Of a stretch of 64,000 bases of DNA, positions 1 to 8,834 are shown piece after piece. Position numbers and translations under genes: made by a program. This DNA comes from Terrimicrobiaceae bacterium (GTDB lineage: Bacteria; Verrucomicrobiota; Verrucomicrobiia; Chthoniobacterales; Terrimicrobiaceae), in assembly GCA_018402345.1 (NCBI GenBank), contig JAGYIV010000008.1, positions 744,001-808,000 on the forward strand. The letters are read 5' to 3'. Under the pieces are notes generated by a model that did not search any database, was not told the DNA's origin, and was given only the letters and a program-made list of their open reading frames with translations. Numbering within the stretch: the stretch's first letter is position 1; each line of letters starts with the position of its first letter.

Positions 1-204
1 GCCACCGGCGAATACGTCGACCTCATCAAGGCCGGCGTCGTCGATCCAGCAAAGGTCACCCGCAGCGCCTTGCAAAATGCCTCGTCCATCAGCGGACTCC
101 TCCTCACCACAGAGGCTCTCATCACCGAGATCCCCGAGAAGGAAAAAGCTCCCGCCATGCCTCACGGCGGCGGAATGGGCGGTATGGGCGGCATGGACTA
201 CTAA
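1..204 (+). CDS. groEL: Chaperonin GroEL, C-terminal end (partial)
   Basis: The window opens inside this gene. Frame 1 gives 67 residues ending in a TAA stop at 202-204. The segment reads [20 protein letters not shown], the conserved GroEL C-terminal equatorial-domain sequence, followed by [14 protein letters not shown]. The extreme tail is the Gly-Gly-Met repeat ([12 protein letters not shown]) that lines the chaperonin cavity. GroEL is the cytoplasmic ATP-driven folding cage that works with GroES; nothing of the N-terminus or of groES can be seen here. A strong terminator follows 35 bp downstream, so this is the last gene of its operon. Confidence 0.97.
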   Translation, partial: ATGEYVDLIKAGVVDPAKVTRSALQNASSISGLLLTTEALITEIPEKEKAPAMPHGGGMGGMGGMDY

Positions 205-239
205 GTCCCGCAGGCCGACAAAGCCAAACTCAACAACTC

Positions 240-272
240 AGCCGGGTTCGCAAGAACCCGGCTGTTTTGTTT
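240..272 (+). terminator. Rho-independent terminator after groEL
   Basis: A perfect 10-bp inverted repeat (AGCCGGGTTC / GAACCCGGCT) with a GCAA tetraloop is followed by the T-rich run GTTTTGTTT. It lies just after the groEL stop codon and before the next gene on the same strand. Confidence 0.93.
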
Positions 273-346
273 CCGGGGTCATGGGTGACGAAATTGTTTG
301 AAAACTCCGGTGGCGCATTTGCCTGCCAAGAATATTCGTCGCCGCG

Positions 347-2119
347 ATGAAACCCATCCAACTCCTTCCTGCGGCACTCAACCGCTATCTCCCGCTCCTC
401 TCGACAGCACTCGTTTGCTCGTTGGTTCCCCACTCGCAGGCACAAAGCGACGGCATCGCCAATGATTATTGGGGACCGGCGATCACCGGCTCCGCGCTCG
501 CCTCGCCGGCCCAATCCAACACCTCCTTTCCCTATGGTGTCGCCTCTGGCGATCCCCACAGCGACTCGGTGGTCCTCTGGACGAAATTCGCTCCGGCGGG
601 AAATTCCACCGCGAGCCAAGAGGTGACTTGGCAAATCTCCACCTCCCGCACCGATTTCTCGGCGCCGGTCGCTTCGGGAACTGTCGAAGCCACGACGGAG
701 AACAATTTCACCGTCAAGCTCGTCGCCCCGGGCCTCCAGGCAGGAACGGAATATTTCTACCGATTTATCACGGATGGCGGCGCCGCTGTTTCAACGGTGG
801 GACGCACGAAAACCCTTCCAACAGGTTCTGTCGATTCGGTGCGCCTCGCCTTGTTCAGTTGCTCGAATATCACCGCAGACCCCTTCTACGCCTACGACAA
901 GGTCGCCCGCAAAGGGGATTTCGACGCTCTCGTCCATGTCGGCGACTACATTTATGAATACGGCCCCGGTGGATACGCCGCAGCGGAATCACTCGCCGGA
1001 TCGGTGGGCTTCGAGCCGAACGGCGAACTCCTGACCCTCGAGGACTACCGCGCGCGCTATGCCCAATACCACCGGCAGAACTCCCTCCAATCAGCCCGCG
1101 CCTCCGCTCCGCTCATCGCCATCTGGGACGACCACGAGACCGCGAACGACTCCTACAAGGACGGCGCTCAAAATCACACCGAGGACACCGAAGGCTCATG
1201 GAACGATCGCGTCACCGCCGCCCTCGAGGCCTATTACGAGTGGATGCCAATCCGCGAACCCGCCAGCGGCAACCGCAAGGAGGCCTACCGCTCCTTCGAC
1301 TTCGGCGATCTCGTCTCGCTCCACATGCTCGAAACCCGCCTCACCGGCCGGGACAAGCAAATCTCCCTCGCTCCTGCTTCCGATGATGTTCAAACACGCA
1401 TCGGCCAGATTTTAGCCGATCCCACACTGACCGCTTACTACGCCACGACCTATGGGTTGACCGCTCCAGCCACTCCAGCCGACATCACCGCTTTCGGCGC
1501 GGCCTTGGCCACGCCGGTGGTGAACGAACTCGTCTACACAAATGTCGTCGAGATGTATTCCGGCAACCGCACCCTCCTCGGAGCGACCCAGCTCGGCTGG
1601 CTGCAAAGCGAACTGGCAACCTCCAATGCCACCTACCAAGTGCTAGGCCAACAAACCCTTATGGGAAACATGGTCATGCCGGCCGAACTCCTCCTCGAAC
1701 TCGCCGGGGGCGACGTCAATCCCGACACCATCGCGAAATACCTCACCCCGATCGCCAAAATGGCCGCCGGCGTGCCATTCGACGCCCTCGAATCCGCCGA
1801 GCAAGCCGCCTACACCAACGCCAATGCCCTTCCCTACAACGAGGACGCTTGGGACGGCTACGGCAAGGATCGTGAAACAATCCTCCAAACCGCGCTTGCC
1901 CACGGCAAAAAACTCTTCGTCTTCTCGGGAGATACCCACAACGCATGGTCCAACCAACTCAAGACCATGTCGCCCACCTCCGCCGGACTCGCCCCCAAGG
2001 CACAGTGGCGGGCATCGAGTTTGCCACTCCCGGCGTGTCCGCCCCGGGCATTGAAAAATACTTCCCCGGCCAGGAAGACATCCTCCGCCAACTGTTCCTC
2101 GGATACAGCCCGGGCTTGA
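347..2119 (+). CDS. Secreted PhoD-type alkaline phosphatase, 5' part of a frameshifted multidomain phosphatase
   Basis: This 590-codon frame starts with a signal peptide (about residues 1-32, ending SQAQ). A PhoD N-terminal domain follows (FPYGVASGDPHSDSVVLW near residue 63) and then a PhoD metallophosphatase core with HVGDYIYEYG, IWDDHETAND and FSGDTHNAW as metal-site motifs. PhoD enzymes are Ca/Fe-dependent extracellular phosphodiesterases and phosphomonoesterases. The last roughly 40 residues after about position 1996 are out of frame. The true PhoD C-terminus (GTVAGIEFATPG and onward) continues in frame 1 from about 1999. Adding one C to the C run at 1992-1996 joins the two frames exactly (LAPQGTVAGIEF). 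The whole gene would then be 347-6585, about 2080 residues. I cannot tell an assembly error from a real mutation. Confidence 0.85.
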   Translation: MKPIQLLPAALNRYLPLLSTALVCSLVPHSQAQSDGIANDYWGPAITGSALASPAQSNTSFPYGVASGDPHSDSVVLWTKFAPAGNSTASQEVTWQISTSRTDFSAPVASGTVEATTENNFTVKLVAPGLQAGTEYFYRFITDGGAAVSTVGRTKTLPTGSVDSVRLALFSCSNITADPFYAYDKVARKGDFDALVHVGDYIYEYGPGGYAAAESLAGSVGFEPNGELLTLEDYRARYAQYHRQNSLQSARASAPLIAIWDDHETANDSYKDGAQNHTEDTEGSWNDRVTAALEAYYEWMPIREPASGNRKEAYRSFDFGDLVSLHMLETRLTGRDKQISLAPASDDVQTRIGQILADPTLTAYYATTYGLTAPATPADITAFGAALATPVVNELVYTNVVEMYSGNRTLLGATQLGWLQSELATSNATYQVLGQQTLMGNMVMPAELLLELAGGDVNPDTIAKYLTPIAKMAAGVPFDALESAEQAAYTNANALPYNEDAWDGYGKDRETILQTALAHGKKLFVFSGDTHNAWSNQLKTMSPTSAGLAPKAQWRASSLPLPACPPRALKNTSPARKTSSANCSSDTARA

Positions 2120-5100
2120 AATTCGCCAATCTCGCCAATCGCGGCTTCCTTGATGTCACATTCACCCCCGAAAAAGTCCTCGCAAAATATTACCTCAAGC
2201 AAACCGGCGAGGGGGAGAAGGACTGGAAAGTCCAACCCATCGAGGTCGCTGCAGCCGCCCCCACGACGCTCACTGTCAATCCCGCCACCACGGAGGAAAA
2301 CGATTTCCGTCTGCAAATCCTGCATGCCTCCGACATGGAAGCCGATGTCGTTTCCTTGGAAACCGCCCCGCGCTTCGCGGCCCTCGTGGACAAACTCGAG
2401 GACACCACGCAAGCGGACGCCTCCGTCACCATCGCCGCTGGCGACACCTTCATTCCGGGTGCGTTCCTCTCGGCGGGCAACGACCCCTCCACCAAGGACT
2501 CCTTGAAATCCGCGCTCGGCCAACGCTTTGGATTCGACGGCACCGCGACCGACCTCCGCGAAAACGCCGGCCGGCCGGACATCGCCATCCTCAACGCCAT
2601 CGGATTCGACGCCACATGCATCGGCAACCATGAGTTCGACCTCGGGTCCTCCGAATTTTCAAACATCATCCTGCCCGATGTCCGCTCCGGTGGCCTTGCC
2701 AAGCTTCGCCACTACGGCACCGCCTTCCCCTATCTGAGCGCCAATCTCGACTTCAGCGCCGATTCCGGCCTCGCCGCCCGCACGACCTCCGAAATCCTCC
2801 CCGTGTCCCGGTTCCAGGCGAATCCCTCCACCGATACGACCTATGTCAGCACAAACTCCTCGGACATCGCCAACCATCCGAAAATCGCGAAGGCGGCGAT
2901 CATCGAGCGCGGCATCCACAAAATCGGCGTCCTTGGCGTGACCCCTCCCGACCTGGCAAACATCTCCTCCCCTGGCCGCGTCGCGGTGACCGGCCCCCAA
3001 GGGGCCACCCTCGTCAGCCCCCGCACCTATGACCTCGACGCCCTCGCCGCCCATCTCCAGCCGGTCATCGACGACCTCAAGAGCCACGGATGCAACAAAA
3101 TCATCCTCGCGACCCAGCTCCAACAAATCGACAACGAGAAAGGCCTCGCCGCGAAACTCGATGGCGTCGATGTCATCGTCGCGGGCGGCTCCGGCACGAT
3201 CTATGCCAACGACCCCGCAAACCTTCTTCCCGGCGACTCGGCCGCCGGCGCCTACCCGTTTTTGACGACAGACAAAAACGGCCGCGCCGTTGCGGTTGTC
3301 AGCACCGAGGGTCAATACCAATACCTCGGCCGACTCCTCGTCGACTTCAATGCGAACGGCGAAATCGTCGGGGTGGGCGGCGATACCCTCCCCGCGACCG
3401 ACGCCCAAGTCGCCGCCCTCTGGGGCTCCGACCCCGGCCTGCCCTACGCGGCGGGCACACGCGGCGGAACCGTCAAGGCCCTCACCGACGCTGTTGGAGC
3501 GGTCATCAGCAGCAAGGACGGACTCATCCTCGGCAAGACCTCTGTCTACCTCGAAGGCCGCCGCACCGCTGTGCGCCAGCAAGAGACCAACTTCGGCAAC
3601 CTCTCCGCCGATGCCAACCTCTGGTATGCCAGGCAGTATGACGATACCGTTCGCGTCTCCATCAAAAATGGAGGCGGCATCCGGAATGCCATCGGCAGCA
3701 CCGATGCCAACGGAACACCACAGCCCACCAAGGCCAATGCCGCGGCAAACAAAAACGCCGGCGACATCTCGCGCCTGGACATCGAAGACTCGCTGAAATT
3801 CAACAACGCGCTCACCGTCCTGACCGTCAAGGCCTCGCAACTCAAGATGCTCCTCGAGCACGGCGTCGCGGGCAGCAATGGCAGCGGTGTCGACAAAAAC
3901 ACCCCCGGCCAATTCAGCCAACTCGGCGGACTTGTCGCCGCAGTCGATCTGAGCCGCACAGCCCAGACCTACACCTCGAGCAACAATGTGATCTCAGAGG
4001 TCAACGCCGGCGAACGCGTTCGCTTCGTGGCCCTCACCAACGCCCAAGGCATTCCGACGGATGTCATCGTTGCCGATGGCCAAGTCCTCGATCCAGACCG
4101 CGGCATCCGCCTCGTCACCCTCAACTTCCTCGCGAACGCGGGAAGCAACGGGTCGGACTTCGGTGGTGACAACTATCCCTTCCCCTACATCTCGCGCTTG
4201 AACGGCGCCGATGCCTACGACCGCAAGGACCTCAATTCGGATACCCTGGCGCCCGCCTTGCCCGACAGTTTCCCGTCGCTCGAAAGCTTTGCAAAAACAG
4301 GCACCGAGCAGGACGCCTTCGCCGAATACCTCCGCGCCTTCCACAGCACCACGCCGTTCGGCACCCAGGACAAATCCGTGGAACTCGACCGCCGGATTTC
4401 ACAGATCGCCGCAGGCTCCGCGCCATCAATCGATTCAAGCCAAGTCGCCATCCAAGGACGGGCAGGCAAGCCATTCAGCCACCTCATCACGGCGGGCAAC
4501 TACGCCACCTCGTTCAACTCAAGCACGCTGCCTCCGTGGTTGACGCTGAACCAGACCACCGGCTTGCTCAGCGGCACGCCCACCACCTGGGGAGTCCTTG
4601 ACCTCATCCTCACCGCATCGAACGGCTCGGGAACAGTCACCGAAACGCTCCGCATCCACCTCGGCGCGGACGATAGTGTTCTTGATTCCATCCGGTTCCT
4701 TGGCGGTGCCGGCATCCCGACCGGCGGGGAAGTCGTCGACTACGCCAACGGCAAGGTCTTGGCGACCAACTCGGGCAACGGCAGCCATTCCGTGGAAATC
4801 CTCACACTTTCCCCGACCGGCGCCTTCACCGGCAACTCCACATCCATCGACCTCTCGAGCGTGTTCGGCGGGGCTGCGAATATCAGCTCCGTCTCCAGCG
4901 TTCTTGCGGATCCCCGCGGATTCGGCGTGGCCACCATCATCCCGAAAGCCACCGGTGAAAACGACCTCGGAAAAATCGCCTTCTTCGACATCGGCACGGG
5001 AGCGATTCTCAATACCCTCGATGTCGGCCACCACCCCGACTCGGTCGCCATCACCCCCGACGGCACCAAGCTCGTCGTGGTCAACGAGGGTGAATTTGTT

Positions 5101-6585
5101 AGTATAAGCGCGGAGGAAACCTTCGCACGGCCCGGCTCGATCAGCATCGTGGACATCTCCAGCATGACCACCCCCTCCCAAGCGGGCAACCTGACCCAGT
5201 CGCATGTCGCCACCTACGACTTCTCCCCGTCGAATCTGGCAAGCGGAGTCTCCATCAACGCCCTGCGCAACCCCCGCCTCGACACCCTGGCGGCGCGCAC
5301 ACCAAACCCCGCCGACATCGAGCCTGAATACGCGACCACCACAAACACGAAGGCCTACATCACGCTTCAGGAAAACAACGGCATCGCGGTCTTCGACTTC
5401 GCCACCTCGAAATTCTCGGCGATTTTCGAACTCGGCGGCATCGAGCAGTTGATCGACGCCTCCGATCGCGATGGCGCCGGCGGCACACCCTCCATTTCCA
5501 TCGACGATTTGGTCATCGGTCTCCCGATGCCAGACACGATCGCCCAGTTCAACAGCGGCGGAGCGCTCTTCCTGCTCACGGCCAACGAGGGCGACGCCCG
5601 CCCGGATGATGGGGATATCGCACGCGGAGCAGCTCTCACCGCCAACATGACCAGCGCCGTCGCGGCACGCGCCACAAACACCGGCATCGGCCGCTTAAAC
5701 CTCCTCCGCTATGAAGGCGACACCAATGGCGACGGGTTGATCGATGAACCAACCATGCTCGGCACCCGCAGCTTCTCCATCTGGAACAGCACAAACGGTG
5801 CTCTCGCCTACGACAGCGGAAGCACGCTGGAGTTGTTCGCGGCGGCAAATGACCCGCTCACCTTCAACACCAACAGCGGCAACCTGTCGAATACCGATAC
5901 CCGCTCCGACGACAAGGGCCCAGAACCCGAGGCCATCGCCTACGCGAACCTCGGCGGACGGCATTACGCCATCGTCGGCGCCGAACGCCAAAACGGCATC
6001 TATGCGTTCGACATCACCGATCTGAACAACGTCAAGGTCGTAGGTTATTTCAACACGATCTCCAGCACCGAGGACTCCGGCGCGGCATACATCTCGCCGG
6101 AGTCGATCAAGTTCATCCATGCCGACACCAACCCGAGTGGCAAAAACCTCATCATCGTCGGCTACGAGGGAACCGGCAGCAACGGCTCTGTGGCGGTGTT
6201 CGAATTCGACCCCACCGCACCGCCCGCACCCGTGCCGACCCCCCAATCGGAGACGACAACCGGCCCCCGACCGGTAGCCAGCGCAACCACCCGTGAGGAA
6301 CTAAACGGCATCGTCAGCAGCAAAGTCCGCGAGGCCCTCGCCAACAACCCGGCACAAGTCAGAACAGCAAGCCAGATCGCCGAGGTTCTGGGGGTCTCCA
6401 AAGGCACGATCGCCAAGCTCGCCAAGCTTGCTCCAGGATTGAAGAAACAGGATGGCAAAATCAACCTGGCCAAGCTGGAAAAGGTGATCCGCAAAAACGC
6501 CAAAGCCGCGGCACTGCTCACCGGCAAGGCAAACATCGCGGGCGACTCCAAAAAGCAGTTCAAAACCAAAAGGAAAAAGAAGTAA
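1993..6585 (+). CDS. 3' part of the same giant phosphatase: PhoD end, 5'-nucleotidase, choice-of-anchor-I propeller, HTH-like basic tail
   Basis: This frame carries the end of PhoD, then a UshA-like 5'-nucleotidase: metallophosphatase motifs LQILHASDMEAD (about 2310), AAGDTF (2440) and IGNHEFDLG (2620), and the C-terminal substrate domain with ETNFGNLSADA and NGGGIRNAIG (3600-3700). A putative Ig-like domain (about 4430-4665) leads into a long beta-propeller of the choice-of-anchor-I type (about 4680-6215) with a Ca-binding loop DTNGDGLIDE. A Pro/Thr linker then precedes an unexpected C-terminal segment (6290-6585): a helix-turn-helix-like stretch (TASQIAEVLGVSKGTIAKLA) and a Lys-rich end (KTKRKKK). 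The nucleotidase plus propeller layout resembles cyanobacterial PhoA-like giant phosphatases. It is presumably secreted, using the signal peptide at 347, and scavenges phosphate from nucleotides and other esters. Confidence 0.85.
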   Translation, partial: PQGTVAGIEFATPGVSAPGIEKYFPGQEDILRQLFLGYSPGLKFANLANRGFLDVTFTPEKVLAKYYLKQTGEGEKDWKVQPIEVAAAAPTTLTVNPATTEENDFRLQILHASDMEADVVSLETAPRFAALVDKLEDTTQADASVTIAAGDTFIPGAFLSAGNDPSTKDSLKSALGQRFGFDGTATDLRENAGRPDIAILNAIGFDATCIGNHEFDLGSSEFSNIILPDVRSGGLAKLRHYGTAFPYLSANLDFSADSGLAARTTSEILPVSRFQANPSTDTTYVSTNSSDIANHPKIAKAAIIERGIHKIGVLGVTPPDLANISSPGRVAVTGPQGATLVSPRTYDLDALAAHLQPVIDDLKSHGCNKIILATQLQQIDNEKGLAAKLDGVDVIVAGGSGTIYANDPANLLPGDSAAGAYPFLTTDKNGRAVAVVSTEGQYQYLGRLLVDFNANGEIVGVGGDTLPATDAQVAALWGSDPGLPYAAGTRGGTVKALTDAVGAVISSKDGLILGKTSVYLEGRRTAVRQQETNFGNLSADANLWYARQYDDTVRVSIKNGGGIRNAIGSTDANGTPQPTKANAAANKNAGDISRLDIEDSLKFNNALTVLTVKASQLKMLLEHGVAGSNGSGVDKNTPGQFSQLGGLVAAVDLSRTAQTYTSSNNVISEVNAGERVRFVALTNAQGIPTDVIVADGQVLDPDRGIRLVTLNFLANAGSNGSDFGGDNYPFPYISRLNGADAYDRKDLNSDTLAPALPDSFPSLESFAKTGTEQDAFAEYLRAFHSTTPFGTQDKSVELDRRISQIAAGSAPSIDSSQVAIQGRAGKPFSHLITAGNYATSFNSSTLPPWLTLNQTTGLLSGTPTTWGVLDLILTASNGSGTVTETLRIHLGADDSVLDSIRFLGGAGIPTGGEVVDYANGKVLATNSGNGSHSVEILTLSPTGAFTGNSTSIDLSSVFGGAANISSVSSVLADPRGFGVATIIPKATGENDLGKIAFFDIGTGAILNTLDVGHHPDSVAITPDGTKLVVVNEGEFVSISAEETFARPGSISIVDISSMTTPSQAGNLTQSHVATYDFSPSNLASGVSINALRNPRLDTLAARTPNPADIEPEYATTTNTKAYITLQENNGIAVFDFATSKFSAIFELGGIEQLIDASDRDGAGGTPSISIDDLVIGLPMPDTIAQFNSGGALFLLTANEGDARPDDGDIARGAALTANMTSAVAARATNTGIGRLNLLRYEGDTNGDGLIDEPTMLGTRSFSIWNSTNGALAYDSGSTLELFAAANDPLTFNTNSGNLSNTDTRSDDKGPEPEAIAYANLGGRHYAIVGAERQNGIYAFDITDLNNVKVVGYFNTISSTEDSGAAYISPESIKFIHADTNPSGKNLIIVGYEGTGSNGSVAVFEFDPTAPPAPVPTPQSETTTGPRPVASATTREELNGIVSSKVREALANNPAQVRTASQIAEVLGVSKGTIAKLAKLAPGLKKQDGKINLAKLEKVIRKNAKAAALLTGKANIAGDSKKQFKTKRKKK

Positions 6586-6705
6586 CCACGCCCGTCCCAG
6601 TGTCACGTTGACGCGAGGCATCTGAGTCAAAATGGAGGGGGCTGGCCCTGTGGAGACCGGCCTCCCCATTGAACTCAAGTGACTGTCCCGAACGGGGCGG
6701 TGGCC

Positions 6706-7479
6706 TCAGGCGCGTGCGAACTCGAAATCGGCCACCACCGCGTGGTGGTCGGACACGGCGGTGTGAACAACGCGGCGGTCGAGGCAGCAAAGGCGGTTGT
6801 TGTGGAAAATGTGGTCGACCACATAGGGACGCCTCCGCCATGTGGGCTCGGTCGATTGCACGCAATCGAAGCCCGCGGCGGCGAATTGCTCGACGAGCGT
6901 CTCGCCGGGCGCGCTGTTCATGTCACCGGCGAGGATGGCGGCCCCAGTCAACTTGCGGAGGTTGACCTCGACGATATTGCGCTGTTCCGGATGCTCGTTG
7001 CTCGACGATTTGATCATGAAAAACGCCTGGAGGTGCGTGTTCAAAATGTGGATCGGCTCGTCATCGATGATCGTTTTCGCGGAGATGAGCAACCGACTCG
7101 AGGCGTGGCGTATTTTTCCTGCGAACTCGAATTCCAGCGGTGCCGCGGGCAGATCGACCCTCTTGAAATCCACCAACCGCGTGCGCGAAAAAACGGCCAA
7201 TCCCAATCCAAAGGGAATCTCGAGGGCGTTCTTCAGCGGATACCCGAAGACAGAATCGTAACCGGGCAGCATGGCGCACAACTTTTCGTAATTCGGAGGG
7301 GGATCGAGCTGCAGGCCGCCATCGAAGCCCCTCTCGACCTCCTGCAGGCAAATCACATCGGCATCCTGCGACACCAGAAAATCGCCAACGGCCTCCAAGT
7401 CAATACGGAGATCGTCGGGATTCCTATCGCACCAAGGTTGGCCGTTTTGGATGTTGAGGGTGAGGAGTCGGAAACCCAT
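6706..7479 (-). CDS. Endonuclease/exonuclease/phosphatase family protein
   Basis: The 257-residue protein has the DNase I-like fold: N9 in LTLNIQNG, catalytic Glu47 in CLQEVERG, NTHL at 147-150, GDMNS at 185-189, and the C-terminal SDHHAVVADF carrying the catalytic Asp-His. The length matches single-domain members, which act on DNA, inositol phosphates or sphingomyelin; the substrate cannot be read from sequence. The open frame runs on upstream through the bactofilin gene. I chose ATG 7479 because the fold begins directly there (MGFRLLTLNI). No signal peptide is seen. It converges with the giant phosphatase and diverges from the bactofilin genes. Confidence 0.85.
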   Translation of the reverse strand: MGFRLLTLNIQNGQPWCDRNPDDLRIDLEAVGDFLVSQDADVICLQEVERGFDGGLQLDPPPNYEKLCAMLPGYDSVFGYPLKNALEIPFGLGLAVFSRTRLVDFKRVDLPAAPLEFEFAGKIRHASSRLLISAKTIIDDEPIHILNTHLQAFFMIKSSSNEHPEQRNIVEVNLRKLTGAAILAGDMNSAPGETLVEQFAAAGFDCVQSTEPTWRRRPYVVDHIFHNNRLCCLDRRVVHTAVSDHHAVVADFEFARA

Positions 7480-7604
7480 GGAGAGTATTGGGGAGGTGGC
7501 TAATTGATCGCAAACGATGCGGGAATCGAGCAACCCTTTTCTGAAAACACTTCCGTTGGACTCCACTACCACGGGTCGGGTGTCCATTTTCCGGATTCCA
7601 CAGA

Positions 7605-7632
7605 TTGACCCAGCGCGCATCATCCGTGTAGC
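7605..7632 (+). promoter_or_regulatory. Possible sigma-70-type promoter for the bactofilin pair
   Basis: TTGACC at 7605-7610 is followed after 16 bp by TGTAGC at 7627-7632. This lies 12 bp before the bactofilin ATG in the divergent spacer. The -10 match is modest, so this is only a suggestion. Confidence 0.3.
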
Positions 7633-7644
7633 GTCGGCGACACC

Positions 7645-8082
7645 ATGAACCTCAACAACATCACTTCGCTGGTCTCCGAATCCTCCTCCGCCTCTGCTTC
7701 CAAAAATATTCTCACAAGCGATGTGGAGTTGAAGGGAACAATCAAATTCGAAAGCGAGATGATTTTTGACGGCAAGCTCGAGGGGGAAATCATCTCCGAG
7801 GGCACGCTCACACTCGGCAAGAACGCGGTTGTCAAAGGCGAAATCCGCACAAAGTCGGTCACGATTCATGGATCGGTGAACGGCAACGTCACGGTGCAGG
7901 AACGTTGCGAACTCAAGTCGAATGCCGAGCTTCTCGGTGATCTCAAGGCCATGCGGATCATCATCGAGGAGGGTGCCACGTTCATCGGCCACTCCGAAGT
8001 CACTCCCGGCAAGACGACCTCGCGCCTGACCACACCGGCCGCGCCGTCTTACTCCAGCGACTCGAGCGAGGATAACGCCTGA
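7645..8082 (+). CDS. Bactofilin (polymer-forming cytoskeletal protein)
   Basis: The 145-residue protein is a typical bactofilin. A short disordered Ser/Ala-rich N-terminus (to about residue 20) precedes a right-handed beta-helix built of hydrophobic, Gly-containing turns (VELKGTIKFES, DGKLEGEIISEGTLTLG, VKGEIRTKSVTIHG). A short polar tail ends the protein. Bactofilins self-assemble without nucleotide into filaments that scaffold cell-wall enzymes or stalk and shape functions at the membrane. The gene is 8 bp upstream of a second bactofilin-like gene and is probably co-transcribed with it. Confidence 0.93.
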   Translation: MNLNNITSLVSESSSASASKNILTSDVELKGTIKFESEMIFDGKLEGEIISEGTLTLGKNAVVKGEIRTKSVTIHGSVNGNVTVQERCELKSNAELLGDLKAMRIIIEEGATFIGHSEVTPGKTTSRLTTPAAPSYSSDSSEDNA

Positions 8083-8090
8083 GGCGCCCC

Positions 8091-8834
8091 ATGCCGACCA
8101 CCCCGCCGAAAACACCATTCAGGTGTCCGGTGTGCGGTTTCGTGCAGCTTGAGCCGCCCCACCTTGTCTCGACGAACTGCCGCTCGTGCGGTGCGCATTA
8201 CGAGGCTTCGGCCGAGGGGGTTCGCTCGGGCGGCGTCACTGAACTGCCCACATTTTCCGGAGCAAAACAGGATCCCGGCAAAGAGGTGGCCTGTCTGAAG
8301 TGCGGCCGCACCCACCGCGTCTCCAAGAAGGCCCAGAGCACGATCTGCCCAGGTTGCTACGCCCCGATCGAGCTGATCGAGGTCAAAATCCAAGGCCCCT
8401 CGTCGCGGGCGGTTGACACCCGCGGCGCGCTGAGGATTTACGACAAGGGGTCGCTTAATAATCCCTGGATCGTCTGTGGCACGGCGCGTGTCGAGGGGGT
8501 CTTCCATGGGCATCTGCGCTCCGAGGGCGAGGCTCGACTCGCGATGTCGAAACCCTGCACCGGTCGCGTCACGGCGGGCTCGGTGCTGGTAGAAAAAAAG
8601 ACCACCTTCGCCTGCGCGCAGCCGCTCGAGACGGACCACTTGTCGGTGAGGGGAACCATGCTTGCGGATGTCGTCTGCGGCGGCACCGTGCATGTGCTCG
8701 GCGGCGGCCGGCTCGAGGGCCGGGTGAAGACAAAGGCGATGATCGTCGAGAAGGGCGGCGTGTTTTTCGGACACTGCCACATCGTTCCAGCCGGGGAGCC
8801 CGTTGCCGAGCCTGCCGAACAGGCCGCTACTTGA
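8091..8834 (+). CDS. Bactofilin-domain protein with two N-terminal zinc ribbons
   Basis: The 247-residue protein begins with two Cys4 zinc-ribbon-like units: C12-x2-C15 with C30-x2-C33, and C68-x2-C71 with C86-x2-C89. From about residue 108 to 235 it has the repetitive beta-helix pattern of a bactofilin (GTARVEGVFHGHLRSEGEAR, LGGGRLEGRVKTKAMIVEKG). Its place right behind a canonical bactofilin suggests co-assembly, with the ribbons contacting another protein or nucleic acid; that is inference. Its 3' end overlaps the convergent hydrolase gene by 8 bp. Confidence 0.8.
   Translation: MPTTPPKTPFRCPVCGFVQLEPPHLVSTNCRSCGAHYEASAEGVRSGGVTELPTFSGAKQDPGKEVACLKCGRTHRVSKKAQSTICPGCYAPIELIEVKIQGPSSRAVDTRGALRIYDKGSLNNPWIVCGTARVEGVFHGHLRSEGEARLAMSKPCTGRVTAGSVLVEKKTTFACAQPLETDHLSVRGTMLADVVCGGTVHVLGGGRLEGRVKTKAMIVEKGGVFFGHCHIVPAGEPVAEPAEQAAT

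Noticed and set aside
2659-3921. 420-codon minus-strand frame opposite the phosphatase
   Set aside because: It has no recognisable domain and is strongly Gly/Val/Asp-rich. The plus-strand frame carries all nucleotidase motifs, so this is a GC-driven shadow.
7480-8118. Upstream extension of the nuclease-fold gene to 8118
   Set aside because: It would run antisense through the bactofilin gene and the fold begins at 7479.
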